Source: Streptomyces sp. TLI_053
Lineage (GTDB): Bacteria; Actinomycetota; Actinomycetes; Streptomycetales; Streptomycetaceae
Direction of reading: 5' to 3'
DNA length: 64,000 nt
NCBI RefSeq assembly: GCF_900105395.1
Contig: NZ_LT629775.1
Location: 2,188,501 to 2,252,500, forward strand
Shown: piece by piece, positions 16,157-25,646 of the stretch
Position numbering within the stretch: position 1 is the first letter of the stretch
Layout: each line of letters starts with the position of its first letter
Notes under the pieces: generated by a model
What the model was told of the DNA's origin: nothing
The model's input: the letters and a program-made list of their open reading frames with translations, nothing else
The model's database searches: none
Program-made: the position numbers and the translations under genes

Positions 16157-17833
16157 GTGAGTGAGCCCGAGTCGAAGACGGCATCCCATCAGCACTACCG
16201 CCGCTCGCTCGGCACCATCAGCCTCACCGCGGTCGGACTCGGATCGATCATCGGCTCCGGCTGGCTCTTCGGGGCCGAGCGGGCCGCCCGGCTGGCCGGA
16301 CCGGCCTCGATCGTCGCCTGGGTGATCGGCGCGGCCGTCGCCCTGACCATCGCGCTCACCTACAGCGAGCTCGGCTCGATGTTCCCCAAGGCCGGCGGCA
16401 TGGTCCGGTACGGCCAGTACTCGCACGGTTCGCTGGCCGGGTACCTGGCCGCCTGGGCCAACTGGATCGCGATCGTCTCGGTCATCCCCGGTGAGGCCAC
16501 CGCCTCGGTGCAGTACATGAGTTCCTGGGACTTCGGCTGGGCCAAGGGCCTCTTCGACGGACAGGAGCTGTCCGTCAGCGGCGTGGCCCTGGCCAGTGTG
16601 CTGCTGCTCGTCTACTTCGCGCTGAACTGGTTCGCGATCACGCTGTTCGCCAAGACCAACACGGCGATCACGGTGTTCAAGGTCGTCGTCCCCACCCTCA
16701 CCGCGGGCGCCCTGCTGCTGGCGCACTTCGACACCGCGCACTTCACCGACCACGGCGGCTTCGCGCCGAACGGCTGGAGCGCGGTGTTCACCGCGGTGGC
16801 CGTCTCCGGCATCGTCTGGGCCTTCAACGGCTTCCAGTCCCCGCTCAACCTGGCCGGCGAGGCCCGTGACCCCGGCAAGTCGCTGCCCAAGGCCGTGATC
16901 GGCTCGATCCTGATCGCCCTGGTGATCTACGTCGCGCTGCAGATCGCCTTCCTCGGCGCCGTTCCGACCGCCGACCTGGCCAACGGCTGGGGCGGCCTCG
17001 GCTACACCTCGCCGCTCGCCGACCTGGCCATCGCCTGGGGCCTGAACTGGCTCGCCCTGCTGCTGTACGCGGACGCCTTCGTCTCCCCCAGCGGCACCGG
17101 CATGATCTACGCCGCCACCACCTCCCGGATGATCCACGGCGTCCAGGAGAACGGCCACCTGCCGAAGCTCTTCGGCCGGGTCGACCCGAAGACCGGCATC
17201 CCGCGCCCGGCGCTGGTGCTCAACCTGGTCGTCGCCTTCTGCTTCCTCGCGGTCTTCCGCGGCTGGGGCTCGCTCGCCGAGATCGTCTCGGTGGCCACCG
17301 TGATCTCCTACATCACCGGACCGGTCGCGGTGATGGCGCTGCGCCGCCTGGCCCCCGAGCTGCCCCGGCCGGTCCGGCTGCGCGCGATGCCGGTGATCGC
17401 CCCGATCGCCATGATCTTCGGCTCGCTCGTCCTCTACTGGGCCCGCTGGCCGCTCACCGGCAAGGTCATCCTGCTGATGGCCGCCGGTCTGCCGATCTGG
17501 GCCTGGTACGAGCTGCGCAAGCCGTTCGCCGAGCTGAAGCCGCACCTCAAGGCCGGCGCCTGGATGGTCGCCTACCTGTTCGTGATGGCCGGCGTCTCCT
17601 GGGCCGGCTCCACCGAGTTCGGCGGCGAGGGCTACCTCCCCGAGGGCTGGGACCTGCTGGTCGTCGCGCTGATCGCGCTCGCCTTCTACGCCTGGGGCGT
17701 CCGCAGCGCCTGGGCCAACCCCAGCCTCGCCGCCGTCAAGCTCGAGCTCGCCGAGGACGCCGCGGCGGAGCGCGCCGAGGACGGGTCCGGACGGACCGCC
17801 GACGCGGAACCCGCCGGAGCACCGCGCGGCTGA
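16157..17833 (+). CDS. APC-family amino acid permease
   Basis: A polytopic transporter of 558 residues with about 12 membrane helices. It starts with a polar tail (SEPESKTASHQHYRRSLG), then GLGSIIGSGWLFGAERAARLAG, the glycine-rich TM1 substrate motif of the APC superfamily. The central loop FQSPLNLAGEARDPGKSLPKA matches the family EARDP motif. The C-terminal 35 residues are an acidic cytoplasmic tail. GTG at 16157 has AGAGGA eight bases upstream; an ATG at 16136 is possible and adds seven residues. The family takes up amino acids or polyamines by proton or sodium coupling; substrate unknown. A terminator follows. Confidence 0.88.
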   Translation: MSEPESKTASHQHYRRSLGTISLTAVGLGSIIGSGWLFGAERAARLAGPASIVAWVIGAAVALTIALTYSELGSMFPKAGGMVRYGQYSHGSLAGYLAAWANWIAIVSVIPGEATASVQYMSSWDFGWAKGLFDGQELSVSGVALASVLLLVYFALNWFAITLFAKTNTAITVFKVVVPTLTAGALLLAHFDTAHFTDHGGFAPNGWSAVFTAVAVSGIVWAFNGFQSPLNLAGEARDPGKSLPKAVIGSILIALVIYVALQIAFLGAVPTADLANGWGGLGYTSPLADLAIAWGLNWLALLLYADAFVSPSGTGMIYAATTSRMIHGVQENGHLPKLFGRVDPKTGIPRPALVLNLVVAFCFLAVFRGWGSLAEIVSVATVISYITGPVAVMALRRLAPELPRPVRLRAMPVIAPIAMIFGSLVLYWARWPLTGKVILLMAAGLPIWAWYELRKPFAELKPHLKAGAWMVAYLFVMAGVSWAGSTEFGGEGYLPEGWDLLVVALIALAFYAWGVRSAWANPSLAAVKLELAEDAAAERAEDGSGRTADAEPAGAPRG

Positions 17834-17851
17834 GCCCGGCACCGGGCAGCA

Positions 17852-17892
17852 GGAGGGGCGCCGCCCCGGGATCCCCCGGGCGGCGCCCCTCC
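17852..17892 (+). terminator. Hairpin terminator after APC permease
   Basis: A 14-bp perfect stem (17852-17865 with 17879-17892), whose top can extend by further C-G pairs, lies 18 bases after the permease stop. Confidence 0.78.
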
Positions 17893-17926
17893 GTCGTTGT
17901 CGGCGGGGCGCGGAATACTGGGTCGC

Positions 17927-18391
17927 ATGTCGTCGCCCGCCGCTTCCTCCCCGTCCGTCGCGGCCCGTATGAGCCGCCAGGCGTCCCGCGACACCGCGCA
18001 GGAGCTGGCCGTCCGGCGGCTGCTGTTCCGCTGGGGCCTGCGCTACCGCGTGAACGCCAAGGTCCCCGGACTGCCGCGGCGCACCGTCGACATCCTGTTC
18101 CCCGGCCCGAAGGTCGCGGTCTTCCTCGACGGCTGCTTCTGGCACGGCTGCCCCGAGCACGCGACCAGCCCGAAGTCCAACGCCGACTGGTGGCGCACCA
18201 AACTCGACCGCAACGTCACCCGTGACCTGGACACCACCCGCCACCTGGCCGAGGACGGCTGGACGGTGCTGCGGTTCTGGGAGCACGAACCCCCGGCCAC
18301 CATCGCCCGGACGGTCTGGACCCGGCTGCGGCCGGACGCTCCCCCGCCGGAGGCGGTGGCGCACACGGCGGCCCCCGGCGACGCTCCCTGA
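17927..18391 (+). CDS. vsr: Very-short-patch-repair (Vsr) endonuclease
   Basis: A 154-residue PD-(D/E)XK-like nuclease. Key motifs are VDILFPGPKVAVFLDGCFWHG followed by CPEH, a W-x3-K-x3-N-x2-RD helix (WWRTKLDRNVTRD), and GWTVLRFWEHE. In E. coli Vsr nicks 5' of the T in T-G mismatches that arise from deamination of 5-methylcytosine. Such genes normally sit beside a cytosine methyltransferase, but none is present here. I chose the ATG at 17927, because an in-frame TTG at 17897 is only five bases past the preceding terminator. The ribosome site is weak. Confidence 0.88.
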   Translation: MSSPAASSPSVAARMSRQASRDTAQELAVRRLLFRWGLRYRVNAKVPGLPRRTVDILFPGPKVAVFLDGCFWHGCPEHATSPKSNADWWRTKLDRNVTRDLDTTRHLAEDGWTVLRFWEHEPPATIARTVWTRLRPDAPPPEAVAHTAAPGDAP

Positions 18392-18403
18392 CGCCCCCGG
18401 CGG

Positions 18404-19408
18404 TCAGCCGCGGCGGGCGCGGCGGATGGCGGAGGTGACGACCGGGGGGAGGAGGTCGCCGACGGCGCGCTTGGCGACGTTGGCGGGGCGGCGGCGTTCG
18501 GCGGCGCGGGCACGGCGGTCGGCGAGGTCGCGGTCGGCCGTCTCGCGGTCGCGCTCGGCGGCGCGGAAGGCATCGTCGGCGACCTGCTCGGCGGCGCGGC
18601 GCTCCGCCTCGGCGGCCAGCCGGGCGTGGTGGCGGGAGACCCGGAACGGTTCGGCCCCCGCGTCGCTGCCGCTGATCCGGACCAGCCGGCGCCCGTCGAC
18701 GGTCTCGCTGCTGATGTCGCAGTGCGGCAGGGTGCCCCGGCGGGCCAGCAGGTCGAGCTGGGCGGGCTCCGGGTCGCCCCAGGTGCCGTAGAACTTGCTG
18801 TCGGTCAGCACGATCGGCCGCAGTCCGTGGTTGAACACGGCCTCCCAGGTGGCGGCGGCGACGCCCGGGGTGTGGGCGGAGCGGTAGTCGTCCAGGACCA
18901 CGACGCCGTCGGAGGCGAGCGCCGTCCGGGCGACCTGGATGTCCTCGGCGACGTGCTCGTAGAGGTGCGAGGCGTCGATGTGGATGAAGCGGAAGGCGCC
19001 GGGCGCGACCCGGCCGCCGCCCAGCGTCGAGGTCGGGGCCTGGACGATCTCCGGCAGCCGCTCGTTGAAGGCGAGGTAGTTGGTCTCGAAGGCGGCGCGG
19101 GTCAGCGTCCGGCGGTAGGACATGTCCATCTCGGCGGCGTTCTCGTCGTCCGGGGCGTCGGAGTCGAAGAGGTCGCAGACCGTGAACGACTCCCCCGGCT
19201 GGAGGTGCGAGCCGATGACGATCGCGCTGCGCCCCAGGTAGGCGCCCATCTCCATGAGGTCACCGGAGCGGCCGGCCTTCTCCTGCCGGCCCAGGAACCA
19301 GTCGAAGAGGTGCCGGTCCTGGTCCCAGAACCACCCGGGTACGTCGTCGAGCACCCCCGGTTCAGCAGGTCGCTGCTGGTCGGCACTGAGTGCGGCGGCG
19401 TCGGTCAC
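18404..19408 (-). CDS. Class I SAM-dependent methyltransferase (Methyltransf_24-like)
   Basis: A 334-residue protein. The SAM-binding fold begins GDLMEMGAYLGRSAIVIG, then GESFTVCDLFDSD; FRFIHIDASHLYEHVAEDI and GVVVLDDY mark the later strands with the acidic residues typical of the TylF/macrocin or cephalosporin-type group. The last 75 residues are rich in Arg, Ala and Glu and look like a coiled coil. GTG at 19408 has AGGAG seven bases upstream. It is alone, convergent with vsr. Such enzymes often act on sugars or secondary metabolites; I cannot assign a substrate. Confidence 0.8.
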   Translation of the reverse strand: MTDAAALSADQQRPAEPGVLDDVPGWFWDQDRHLFDWFLGRQEKAGRSGDLMEMGAYLGRSAIVIGSHLQPGESFTVCDLFDSDAPDDENAAEMDMSYRRTLTRAAFETNYLAFNERLPEIVQAPTSTLGGGRVAPGAFRFIHIDASHLYEHVAEDIQVARTALASDGVVVLDDYRSAHTPGVAAATWEAVFNHGLRPIVLTDSKFYGTWGDPEPAQLDLLARRGTLPHCDISSETVDGRRLVRISGSDAGAEPFRVSRHHARLAAEAERRAAEQVADDAFRAAERDRETADRDLADRRARAAERRRPANVAKRAVGDLLPPVVTSAIRRARRG

Positions 19409-19757
19409 GAGGCGGCTCCTAACACGGTACGAACGACCATTGGGCACGATCTCCGGACTCGGGTCGGCCGCTGCGGCCCTGTGACGGTCCCGGCGCTCCG
19501 GCTCCGGAGGGCGGTCCGGGCAGACGGAAGCGGCCCGGCCGCCTGGCACCGACCGTAGTCCCGGGTGCCCGAGTTCGCTGCAATCTACTCGCCACGGAGC
19601 GGAGTTGCGCGGGCCGGGAGCAAAGAATTTCGGGCTCCGGCCGTTTGTGCGCGGAGTTGACCGAGACCTGTGCACCGCGGAGGAACGGTTCGTCCATAGT
19701 GCCGTCCGGGCACCGGATTGTCATCAGGACGGCGCCGGAGGCGGGCGGAGCACCGAA
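19409..19757. other. 349-nt upstream region of the methyltransferase gene
   Basis: No gene is visible. It must contain the promoter of the leftward methyltransferase; an AT-richer patch around 19620-19650 is the best place for it, but I see no convincing -10/-35 pair. Confidence 0.4.
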
Positions 19758-19794
19758 CCGGCCCGGCCGGGGGCGACTGCCCCGGCCGGGCCGG
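19758..19794 (-). terminator. Hairpin terminator of glyA
   Basis: A perfect 15-bp GC stem (19758-19772 with 19780-19794) and a seven-base loop begin 11 bases after the glyA stop. Confidence 0.82.
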
Positions 19795-19805
19795 CGGGCG
19801 GCGGA

Positions 19806-21263
19806 TCAGGCCAGGTCGACACCCGGGTAGAGCGGGAAGCCCGCGAGCAGGTCGGCGGCGCGCTTCGCGACGCCCTCGGCGACCGCCGGGTCCAGCACGT
19901 ACTGGGCCCTGGAGGGCGCGCCTGCGGCGGTGGTGGCCGGGGTGGTGGCGCGCAGCACGGTGTCGATCAGCCCGGCGATCTCGTCCATCTCGGCGGTGCC
20001 GAGGCCCCGGGTGGTGAGCGCCGGGGTGCCGATCCGCACCCCCGAGGTGTACCAGGCTCCGTTCGGGTCGCCCGGCACGGAGTTGCGGTTGGTGACGATG
20101 CCGGCGTCCAGCAGCGCGGCCTCGGCCTGGCGGCCGGTCAGGCCGTGGCCGGAGACGTCGACGAGCACGAGGTGGTTGTCGGTGCCGCCGGTGACCAGGG
20201 TGCCGCCGCGGCGCAGCAGCCCCTCGGCGAGGGCCCGCGCGTTGTCGACGACCCGCTGGGCGTAGTCCTGGAACTCGGGGCGACGGGCCTCGGCGAAGGC
20301 GACCGCCTTGGCGGCCATGACGTGCGAGAGCGGGCCGCCGAGCACCAACGGGCAGCCCCGGTCGACGTGCTCGGCGAGCTCCTCGACGCAGAGCACCATG
20401 CCGCCGCGCGGGCCGCGCAGCGACTTGTGGGTGGTGGTGGTGACGATGTGGGCGTGGGCCACCGGGTCCTCGTCGCCGGTGAACACCTTGCCGGCGACCA
20501 GGCCGGCGAAGTGGGCCATGTCGACCATCAGGGTGGCGCCGACCTCGTCGGCGATCTCGCGCATCCGGCGGAAGTCGACCCGGCGCGGGTAGGCGGAGTA
20601 GCCGGCCACCAGGATCAGCGGGCGGAACTCCCGGGCGGTGGCGCGCAGCGCGTCGTAGTCGATGAGGCCGGTGGCCGGGTCGGTGCCGTAGCTGCGCTGG
20701 TCGAACATCTTGCCGGAGATGTTGGGGCGGAAGCCGTGGGTGAGGTGGCCGCCGGTGTCCAGGGACATGCCGAGCATGCGCTGGTTGCCGAGCTCCCGGC
20801 GCAGTTCGGCCCAGTCCTCCTCGGTGAGGTCGTTGACGTTGCGGACCTGGGCACGTTCCAGGGCGGGGCTCTCGACCCGCTGGGAGAGGACGGCCCAGAA
20901 CGCGGTCAGGTTGGCGTCGATGCCGGAGTGCGGCTGGACGTAGGCGTGGTCGGCGCCGAACAGGGCGCGGGCGTGCTCGGCGGCGACGGTCTCAACGGTG
21001 TCGACGTTGCGGCAGCCGGCGTAGAAGCGGCGGCCGGCGGTGCCCTCGGCGTACTTGTCGCTGAGCCAGTTGCCCATGGTGAGCAGGACGGCCGGGGAGG
21101 CGTAGTTCTCGCTGGCGATGAGCTTGAGCGAGGCGCGCTGGTCGTCGATCTCCTGACCGATGGCGGCGGCGATCCGGGGTTCGACCTCGCGGACCACGTC
21201 GAGGGCGGAGCGGAAGGCGGTGTTGGCGGCGGGGGTGGCGGCCGTGTGCGGCTGCGGGGCCAT
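19806..21263 (-). CDS. glyA: Serine hydroxymethyltransferase
   Basis: A 485-residue PLP enzyme that interconverts serine and glycine with tetrahydrofolate. The PLP lysine is in the [14 protein letters not shown] block; [15 protein letters not shown] is the N-terminal signature, and [12 protein letters not shown] holds the cofactor Asp and His. It is longer than the usual 420-residue bacterial form owing to an insert after the PHSGIDAN segment (about residues 120-150). This long form is common in actinobacteria, where it coexists with a shorter GlyA. ATG at 21263 has CAGGAGA eight bases upstream. It is monocistronic, with its own terminator. Confidence 0.93.
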   Translation of the reverse strand: MAPQPHTAATPAANTAFRSALDVVREVEPRIAAAIGQEIDDQRASLKLIASENYASPAVLLTMGNWLSDKYAEGTAGRRFYAGCRNVDTVETVAAEHARALFGADHAYVQPHSGIDANLTAFWAVLSQRVESPALERAQVRNVNDLTEEDWAELRRELGNQRMLGMSLDTGGHLTHGFRPNISGKMFDQRSYGTDPATGLIDYDALRATAREFRPLILVAGYSAYPRRVDFRRMREIADEVGATLMVDMAHFAGLVAGKVFTGDEDPVAHAHIVTTTTHKSLRGPRGGMVLCVEELAEHVDRGCPLVLGGPLSHVMAAKAVAFAEARRPEFQDYAQRVVDNARALAEGLLRRGGTLVTGGTDNHLVLVDVSGHGLTGRQAEAALLDAGIVTNRNSVPGDPNGAWYTSGVRIGTPALTTRGLGTAEMDEIAGLIDTVLRATTPATTAAGAPSRAQYVLDPAVAEGVAKRAADLLAGFPLYPGVDLA

Positions 21264-21697
21264 GGCGGTCTCCTGAGGGGGAGGTCGGGGGCCCAGGCGC
21301 TCGGCAACTGCTCGTGATTCGGCACGGGGCCGCTTCCCGATGGTCGATTCCATCCGTGCGCGCCAGTCGCGGCCCGCCGGAATCGTACCAACGCCGGACG
21401 GCCTGTGGCGGAGATCTCAGAATGCGGGACAGCGGCGGACATGACATACCTTTTGTCCGCTTGTGCCCGTTCTTCTGCTACGGCCGTATTGCGGCGGAAT
21501 GAAGCCGTCACAATTCCCGAAACAAAGGCCGGGAAGCACTTCCCGGATGCCTTCGGAATGATTTGCGAAAGATCCTGGGTGTCCGATCTGATGGCGTTCG
21601 GCGACGCCCCCGGGAAACCCCCGGGAAGGCGTCCGTAAATGTACGCCGGTGCACCTCCACCCATGGGGCGGCACGGAATTCGGGGAGTACGCCTGTC
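21264..21697. other. 434-nt divergent promoter region between glyA and the peptide transporter
   Basis: No gene is supported. The middle (about 21400-21560) is clearly more AT-rich than its surroundings, consistent with promoters in both directions. A small CCCGGG-A3-CCCCCGGG type inverted element lies near 21610-21628. I see no folate, glycine or SAM riboswitch core. Confidence 0.5.
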
Positions 21698-22672
21698 ATG
21701 GCAGTGGTCGAACACGTCGCCGTACCGGACGCGCCGCCCGCGCGGCCCGCCCCGCCGGGGCTGCTGCGGCGGATCTGCCGCGACCGCACCGGGGCCGTCG
21801 CGCTCGGCGTGGTGGTGCTCTTCCTGCTGCTCGCCCTGGCGGCCCCGCTGATCGCCGCGCTGTACGGCAGGAACCCCACCGAGCACTACGGCCAGAACGT
21901 CCCCGGCCTGCTCAGCGACGGCGGCCTGCCGATCGCGCCGAACGGCGGCATCTCCGGGGAGTTCTGGTTCGGCCTGGAGCCCGGCCTGGGCCGTGACGTG
22001 TTCACCCAGCTGCTCTACGGCATCCGCACCTCGCTGCTGATCGCCTTCGCCTCGGCCGCCGTCACCACCGCTCTCGGGGTGCTGGCCGGGGTCGCGGTGG
22101 GCTGCCTGGGCGGGATCACCGACCGGGTGTTCGGCTTCCTCTCCAACGTCCTGCTCGCGTTCCCGACCCTGCTGCTGCTGCTCGCGCTCAGCCCGGTGAT
22201 CCAGTCCCGGCTGGTCGACCCGGGCGCCGCGGAGCCGGAGTGGATGCAGTTCCTGGTGCTGGTGCTGGTGTTCTCCGCGTTCGGCTGGATTCCGCTCGCC
22301 CTTTCCCTGCGGGCCAGCGTCCGGTCGCTCCGGGAAAGGGATTTCGTGCAGTCCGCGCGGGCAATGGGCGCCGGTGGATTCCACATCGTCGTCCGGGAAC
22401 TCCTGCCGAACGTCCGGGCGCAGCTGCTGGTGCACGCCACCATGGCGGTGCCGGCGTTCGTCGCCTCGGAGGCGGTGCTGTCCTTCCTCGGCGTGGGCAT
22501 CAACGAGCCGGTCCCGGACTGGGGCCGGATGATCTCCCGCGGCTCCGAGGTGTTCCGGGCCGACCCGACGTACATGTTCTTCCCCGGCGTCGCGCTGCTG
22601 CTCTTCGTGCTCGCCTTCAACCTGCTCGGCGACGCCGTCCGGGACGCCCTGGACCCGCGGGCCGCCCGCTGA
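21698..22672 (+). CDS. Dipeptide/oligopeptide ABC transporter permease (DppC/OppC-like)
   Basis: A 324-residue inner-membrane permease with a short cytoplasmic N-terminus, an OppC_N helix (GAVALGVVVLFLLLALAAPLI) and five further helices. The EAA loop that contacts the ATPase is SARAMGAGGFHIVVRELLPN. The ATG at 21698 has GGGGAG ten bases before it. It opens a four-gene importer operon (permease, binding protein, permease, fused ATPases). Peptide uptake is the likely role; nickel or other ligands are possible in this family. Confidence 0.9.
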   Translation: MAVVEHVAVPDAPPARPAPPGLLRRICRDRTGAVALGVVVLFLLLALAAPLIAALYGRNPTEHYGQNVPGLLSDGGLPIAPNGGISGEFWFGLEPGLGRDVFTQLLYGIRTSLLIAFASAAVTTALGVLAGVAVGCLGGITDRVFGFLSNVLLAFPTLLLLLALSPVIQSRLVDPGAAEPEWMQFLVLVLVFSAFGWIPLALSLRASVRSLRERDFVQSARAMGAGGFHIVVRELLPNVRAQLLVHATMAVPAFVASEAVLSFLGVGINEPVPDWGRMISRGSEVFRADPTYMFFPGVALLLFVLAFNLLGDAVRDALDPRAAR

Positions 22673-22773
22673 GGCCGTCGCCGGCCGCGGTCCGACCGAC
22701 CGCCTTCCTTCCGCTGTTCACCCGACAGTTCACCCGACCGCCCCGGAGACCCCGGGGCAAGGAGAGATTCGCC

Positions 22774-24528
22774 ATGCGCTGGATCAGACCGTCCCTCGCC
22801 GTCGTCGCGACCGCCCTGCTGGCGACGTCCTGCTCGGCCGGCGCGGGCAGCACCACCTCGGCCGGCCCCGGTGCCGCGGCCGGGGACGCCTCGCCGCTGA
22901 CCGCCGCGCTCGGCACCGAGAAGGAGAGCGCCGGACCGGCCCCCGCCGTCCCCGGTGCCCGCGCGGGCGGCACGGTGAACGTCTACAACACCACCGACTT
23001 CCGCCACCTCGACCCGCAGAAGGTGTACGCGGGCGCCGCCTACAACACCTCGCTGCTGTGGGGCCGCCAGCTGACCCAGTACCAGGTGGTCGACGGCAGG
23101 GCCAGGCTGGTCGGCGACCTCGCCACCGACACCGGCACCGCCAGCGACGACGGCCGCACCTGGACCTACCGGCTGAAGGAGGGCGTGACCTGGGAGGACG
23201 GCCAGCCGATCACCTCCCAGCAGGTCAAGTACGGCATCGAGCGCTCGTTCGGCAAGGGCTACGAGGTCGGCCCGCCGTACTGGCCGCAGTGGCTGACCGG
23301 CGAGGCCAGCTACGAGGACGCCCGCAAGAAGTACGCCGGCCCGCAGGACGGCGAGCTCGACGCGATCGCGACGCCGGACGACCGCACCCTGGTGTTCCAC
23401 TTCCCGCAGCCGCAGGCCGACGTGCCGTACATGGCCGCGCAGTCCTCCTCCTCGCCGGTGCGCAAGGACAAGGACACCGGCACCGACTACGACCGGCTGC
23501 CGTTCGCCACCGGCCCGTACCGGATCGTCGAGCACGTCCAGAACACCCGGCTGGTGCTGGAGCGCAACCCGCACTGGAAGGCGGAGACCGACCCGGTCCG
23601 CAGCCAGTACCCGGAGAAGTTCGTCTTCACCTTCGGGAAGGAGGCGCTCAACATCAACCAGGAGATCCTCTCCGGGCGGGACGGCGGCGCGGACGCCACC
23701 ACGGTGGCCACCCAGCTCTCCCCCGAGCTGTACCAGACCGTCGACACCGACCCGAAGGCCAAGGACCTCGTCGTCTCCGGACGGCAGGGTGCCTTCGTCA
23801 CCTACCTCATGGTCAACAACGAGCGGGTGACCGACCCCGAGGTCCGCAAGGCCCTCAACCTCGCCTACCCGCGCCAGCAGGCCCGCCAGGTCCTCGGCGG
23901 CAGCCGGGCCGGCGAGCTCGCCAGCACCCTCAGCTCGCCCGCCCTGGTCGACTGGCAGAAGTACGACCTGAACCCGGCCAGGCCGGAGGGCGACCCGGAC
24001 GCCGCGAAGGCCGTACTGGCCAAGGCCGCGCAGCCGCCCGCCCCGCTCACCTACGCGTACGCCAGTACCCCGAACGGCCAGCGGGTCGCGCAGGTGCTGG
24101 TCGACGGCTTCGCCAAGGCCGGCATCACCCTGGTGCCGAAGCCGGTCGACCCCAAGGCCCTGCTGGACGAGGCGCACCGCGCCGACTCCCCCTACGACCT
24201 GTGGGAGGAGACCAGCTCGGTCGACTGGCCGACGCCCTCCACCCTGATCCCGTTCTCCTTCGACGGACGCGCCAACAGCGACCTCAACTCCGCCCGCTAC
24301 CGCAACGGCGCGGTGGACAAGGAGATCGACCGGATCAACGGGATCGGCGAGCCCCGGGCCAAGGCCAAGGAGCTGTACGCGCTGGAGCAGACGGTGATGA
24401 AGGACCAGCCGGTGCTGCCGTTCGCCTACCCGAACGTCAACCAGCTGCGCGGCTCCAACGTCGGCGGCGCGTTCGTCCACCCGATCTACGGGTCCGTCGG
24501 CCTCGCCTGGCTCTACCTGAAGGCCTGA
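22774..24528 (+). CDS. Peptide ABC transporter substrate-binding lipoprotein
   Basis: A 584-residue SBP_bac_5 family protein. The signal peptide ends in LLATSC, a lipobox, so Cys20 should be lipidated and anchor the protein outside the membrane. A linker rich in Ala, Gly and Ser follows, then GGTVNVYNTTDFRHLDPQKV, the start of the ligand-binding domain, and RTWTYRLKEGVTWEDGQPIT, the family signature. It captures the substrate for the flanking permeases. AAGGAGAGA precedes the ATG at normal spacing. Ligand preference cannot be read. Confidence 0.9.
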   Translation: MRWIRPSLAVVATALLATSCSAGAGSTTSAGPGAAAGDASPLTAALGTEKESAGPAPAVPGARAGGTVNVYNTTDFRHLDPQKVYAGAAYNTSLLWGRQLTQYQVVDGRARLVGDLATDTGTASDDGRTWTYRLKEGVTWEDGQPITSQQVKYGIERSFGKGYEVGPPYWPQWLTGEASYEDARKKYAGPQDGELDAIATPDDRTLVFHFPQPQADVPYMAAQSSSSPVRKDKDTGTDYDRLPFATGPYRIVEHVQNTRLVLERNPHWKAETDPVRSQYPEKFVFTFGKEALNINQEILSGRDGGADATTVATQLSPELYQTVDTDPKAKDLVVSGRQGAFVTYLMVNNERVTDPEVRKALNLAYPRQQARQVLGGSRAGELASTLSSPALVDWQKYDLNPARPEGDPDAAKAVLAKAAQPPAPLTYAYASTPNGQRVAQVLVDGFAKAGITLVPKPVDPKALLDEAHRADSPYDLWEETSSVDWPTPSTLIPFSFDGRANSDLNSARYRNGAVDKEIDRINGIGEPRAKAKELYALEQTVMKDQPVLPFAYPNVNQLRGSNVGGAFVHPIYGSVGLAWLYLKA

Positions 24529-24620
24529 CACCCCGCACTCCCCGGTGGTCCCGCCGCCCGCCCCGCGCGGCGCGCGGCGGGACCGCCGCCCCGACGCCCA
24601 CCGACCCCGGACCGGCCACC

Positions 24621-25613
24621 ATGCTCTCCTTCGCCCTGCGGCGGATCCTCCAGGCGCTCGCCGTCCTGGCCGCGGTCTCCGCCGCCGCCTTCGCCCTCTT
24701 CTACGCCGCCCCCGCCGACCCCGCCCGCGCCGCCTGCGGCCCGCGCTGCGACACCGGTCAGGTCGCGGCGGTCCGCGCGAGCATGGGCCTGGACCAGCCG
24801 CTGCTCACCCAGTACACCGACTACCTGACCGGGATCGTGGCCGGCCGCGACGTCCAGGACGTCGACGGCTCCACCCTGCACTGCGACGCGCCCTGCCTCG
24901 GCTACTCCTACCGGCTGCACCAGCCGGTCACCGAGGCCCTGGTCGACCACCTGCCGGTGACCCTCTCGCTGGCCGCGGGCGCGCTGGCCGTCCTGGTGGT
25001 GTTCGGGCTCGGCAGCGGCTTCGTCGCCGCGCTGCGGCACGGCACCCGGACGGACCGGCTGCTCTCCGGCTTCACCCTGGTCGGCGCCAGCGTGCAGATC
25101 TACTTCCTCGGCTATGTCGCCCAGTGGGGCCTGGTCTACACCACCGGACTGCTGCCGCTGCCCTCCTACACCCCGCCGGCCACCGACCCCGCCGCCTGGG
25201 CGGGCGGCATGCTGCTCCCGTGGATCGTCCTCGGCTTCGTCAACTCGGCCGTGTTCGCCCGGCTCTCGCGCTCGCAGCTGCTGGAGACGATGGACGAGGA
25301 GTACGTGCGCACCGCCCGCGGCAAGGGCCTCGGCCGGCTCCGGGCGCACCTCAAGTACACCGCGCGCGGCGCCGCCGGACCGCTGGTGCAGCTGCTCGGT
25401 CTGGAGGCCGGCGCGCTGCTCGGCGGCGCGGTGATCACCGAGACGGTGTTCGGGCTGAACGGCGTGGGCCGGTTCGCCACCGAGGCCGTCGAGGGGCAGG
25501 ACCTGCCGGCCGTGGTCGGCGCGGTGCTGCTCGCCGCCTGCTTCGTCGTGCTGTTCGTCGCGCTGGCCGATCTGGTGATCGCCTGGCTCGATCCGCGCAT
25601 CCGCCTCGGCTGA
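24621..25613 (+). CDS. Dipeptide/oligopeptide ABC transporter permease (DppB/OppB-like)
   Basis: A 330-residue permease with six helices and the EAA loop TARGKGLGRLRAHLKYTARG. Its large outer loop after helix 1 contains two Cys-x3-Cys pairs, C39/C43 (ACGPRCD) and C88/C92 (HCDAPCLG), which could form disulfides or bind a metal. No clear ribosome site precedes the ATG, so it may depend on read-through from the binding-protein gene 92 bases upstream. It pairs with the OppC-like permease. Confidence 0.89.
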   Translation: MLSFALRRILQALAVLAAVSAAAFALFYAAPADPARAACGPRCDTGQVAAVRASMGLDQPLLTQYTDYLTGIVAGRDVQDVDGSTLHCDAPCLGYSYRLHQPVTEALVDHLPVTLSLAAGALAVLVVFGLGSGFVAALRHGTRTDRLLSGFTLVGASVQIYFLGYVAQWGLVYTTGLLPLPSYTPPATDPAAWAGGMLLPWIVLGFVNSAVFARLSRSQLLETMDEEYVRTARGKGLGRLRAHLKYTARGAAGPLVQLLGLEAGALLGGAVITETVFGLNGVGRFATEAVEGQDLPAVVGAVLLAACFVVLFVALADLVIAWLDPRIRLG

Positions 25614-25646
25614 ACCACCCGCCGCCTCCCGCCTGGAGCCCTCCCG

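Noticed and set aside
17897..17926. TTG at 17897 as vsr start
   Set aside because: It lies five bases beyond the terminator hairpin of the preceding gene and has no ribosome site.
16097..18364. Long minus-strand open frame opposite the APC permease and vsr
   Set aside because: Low-complexity translation with no recognisable domain; the plus strand carries well-defined genes with terminators at the right places.
21264..21697. Possible riboswitch (folate, glycine or SAM type) upstream of glyA
   Set aside because: I looked for the conserved cores and found none; only AT-richness typical of promoters is seen.
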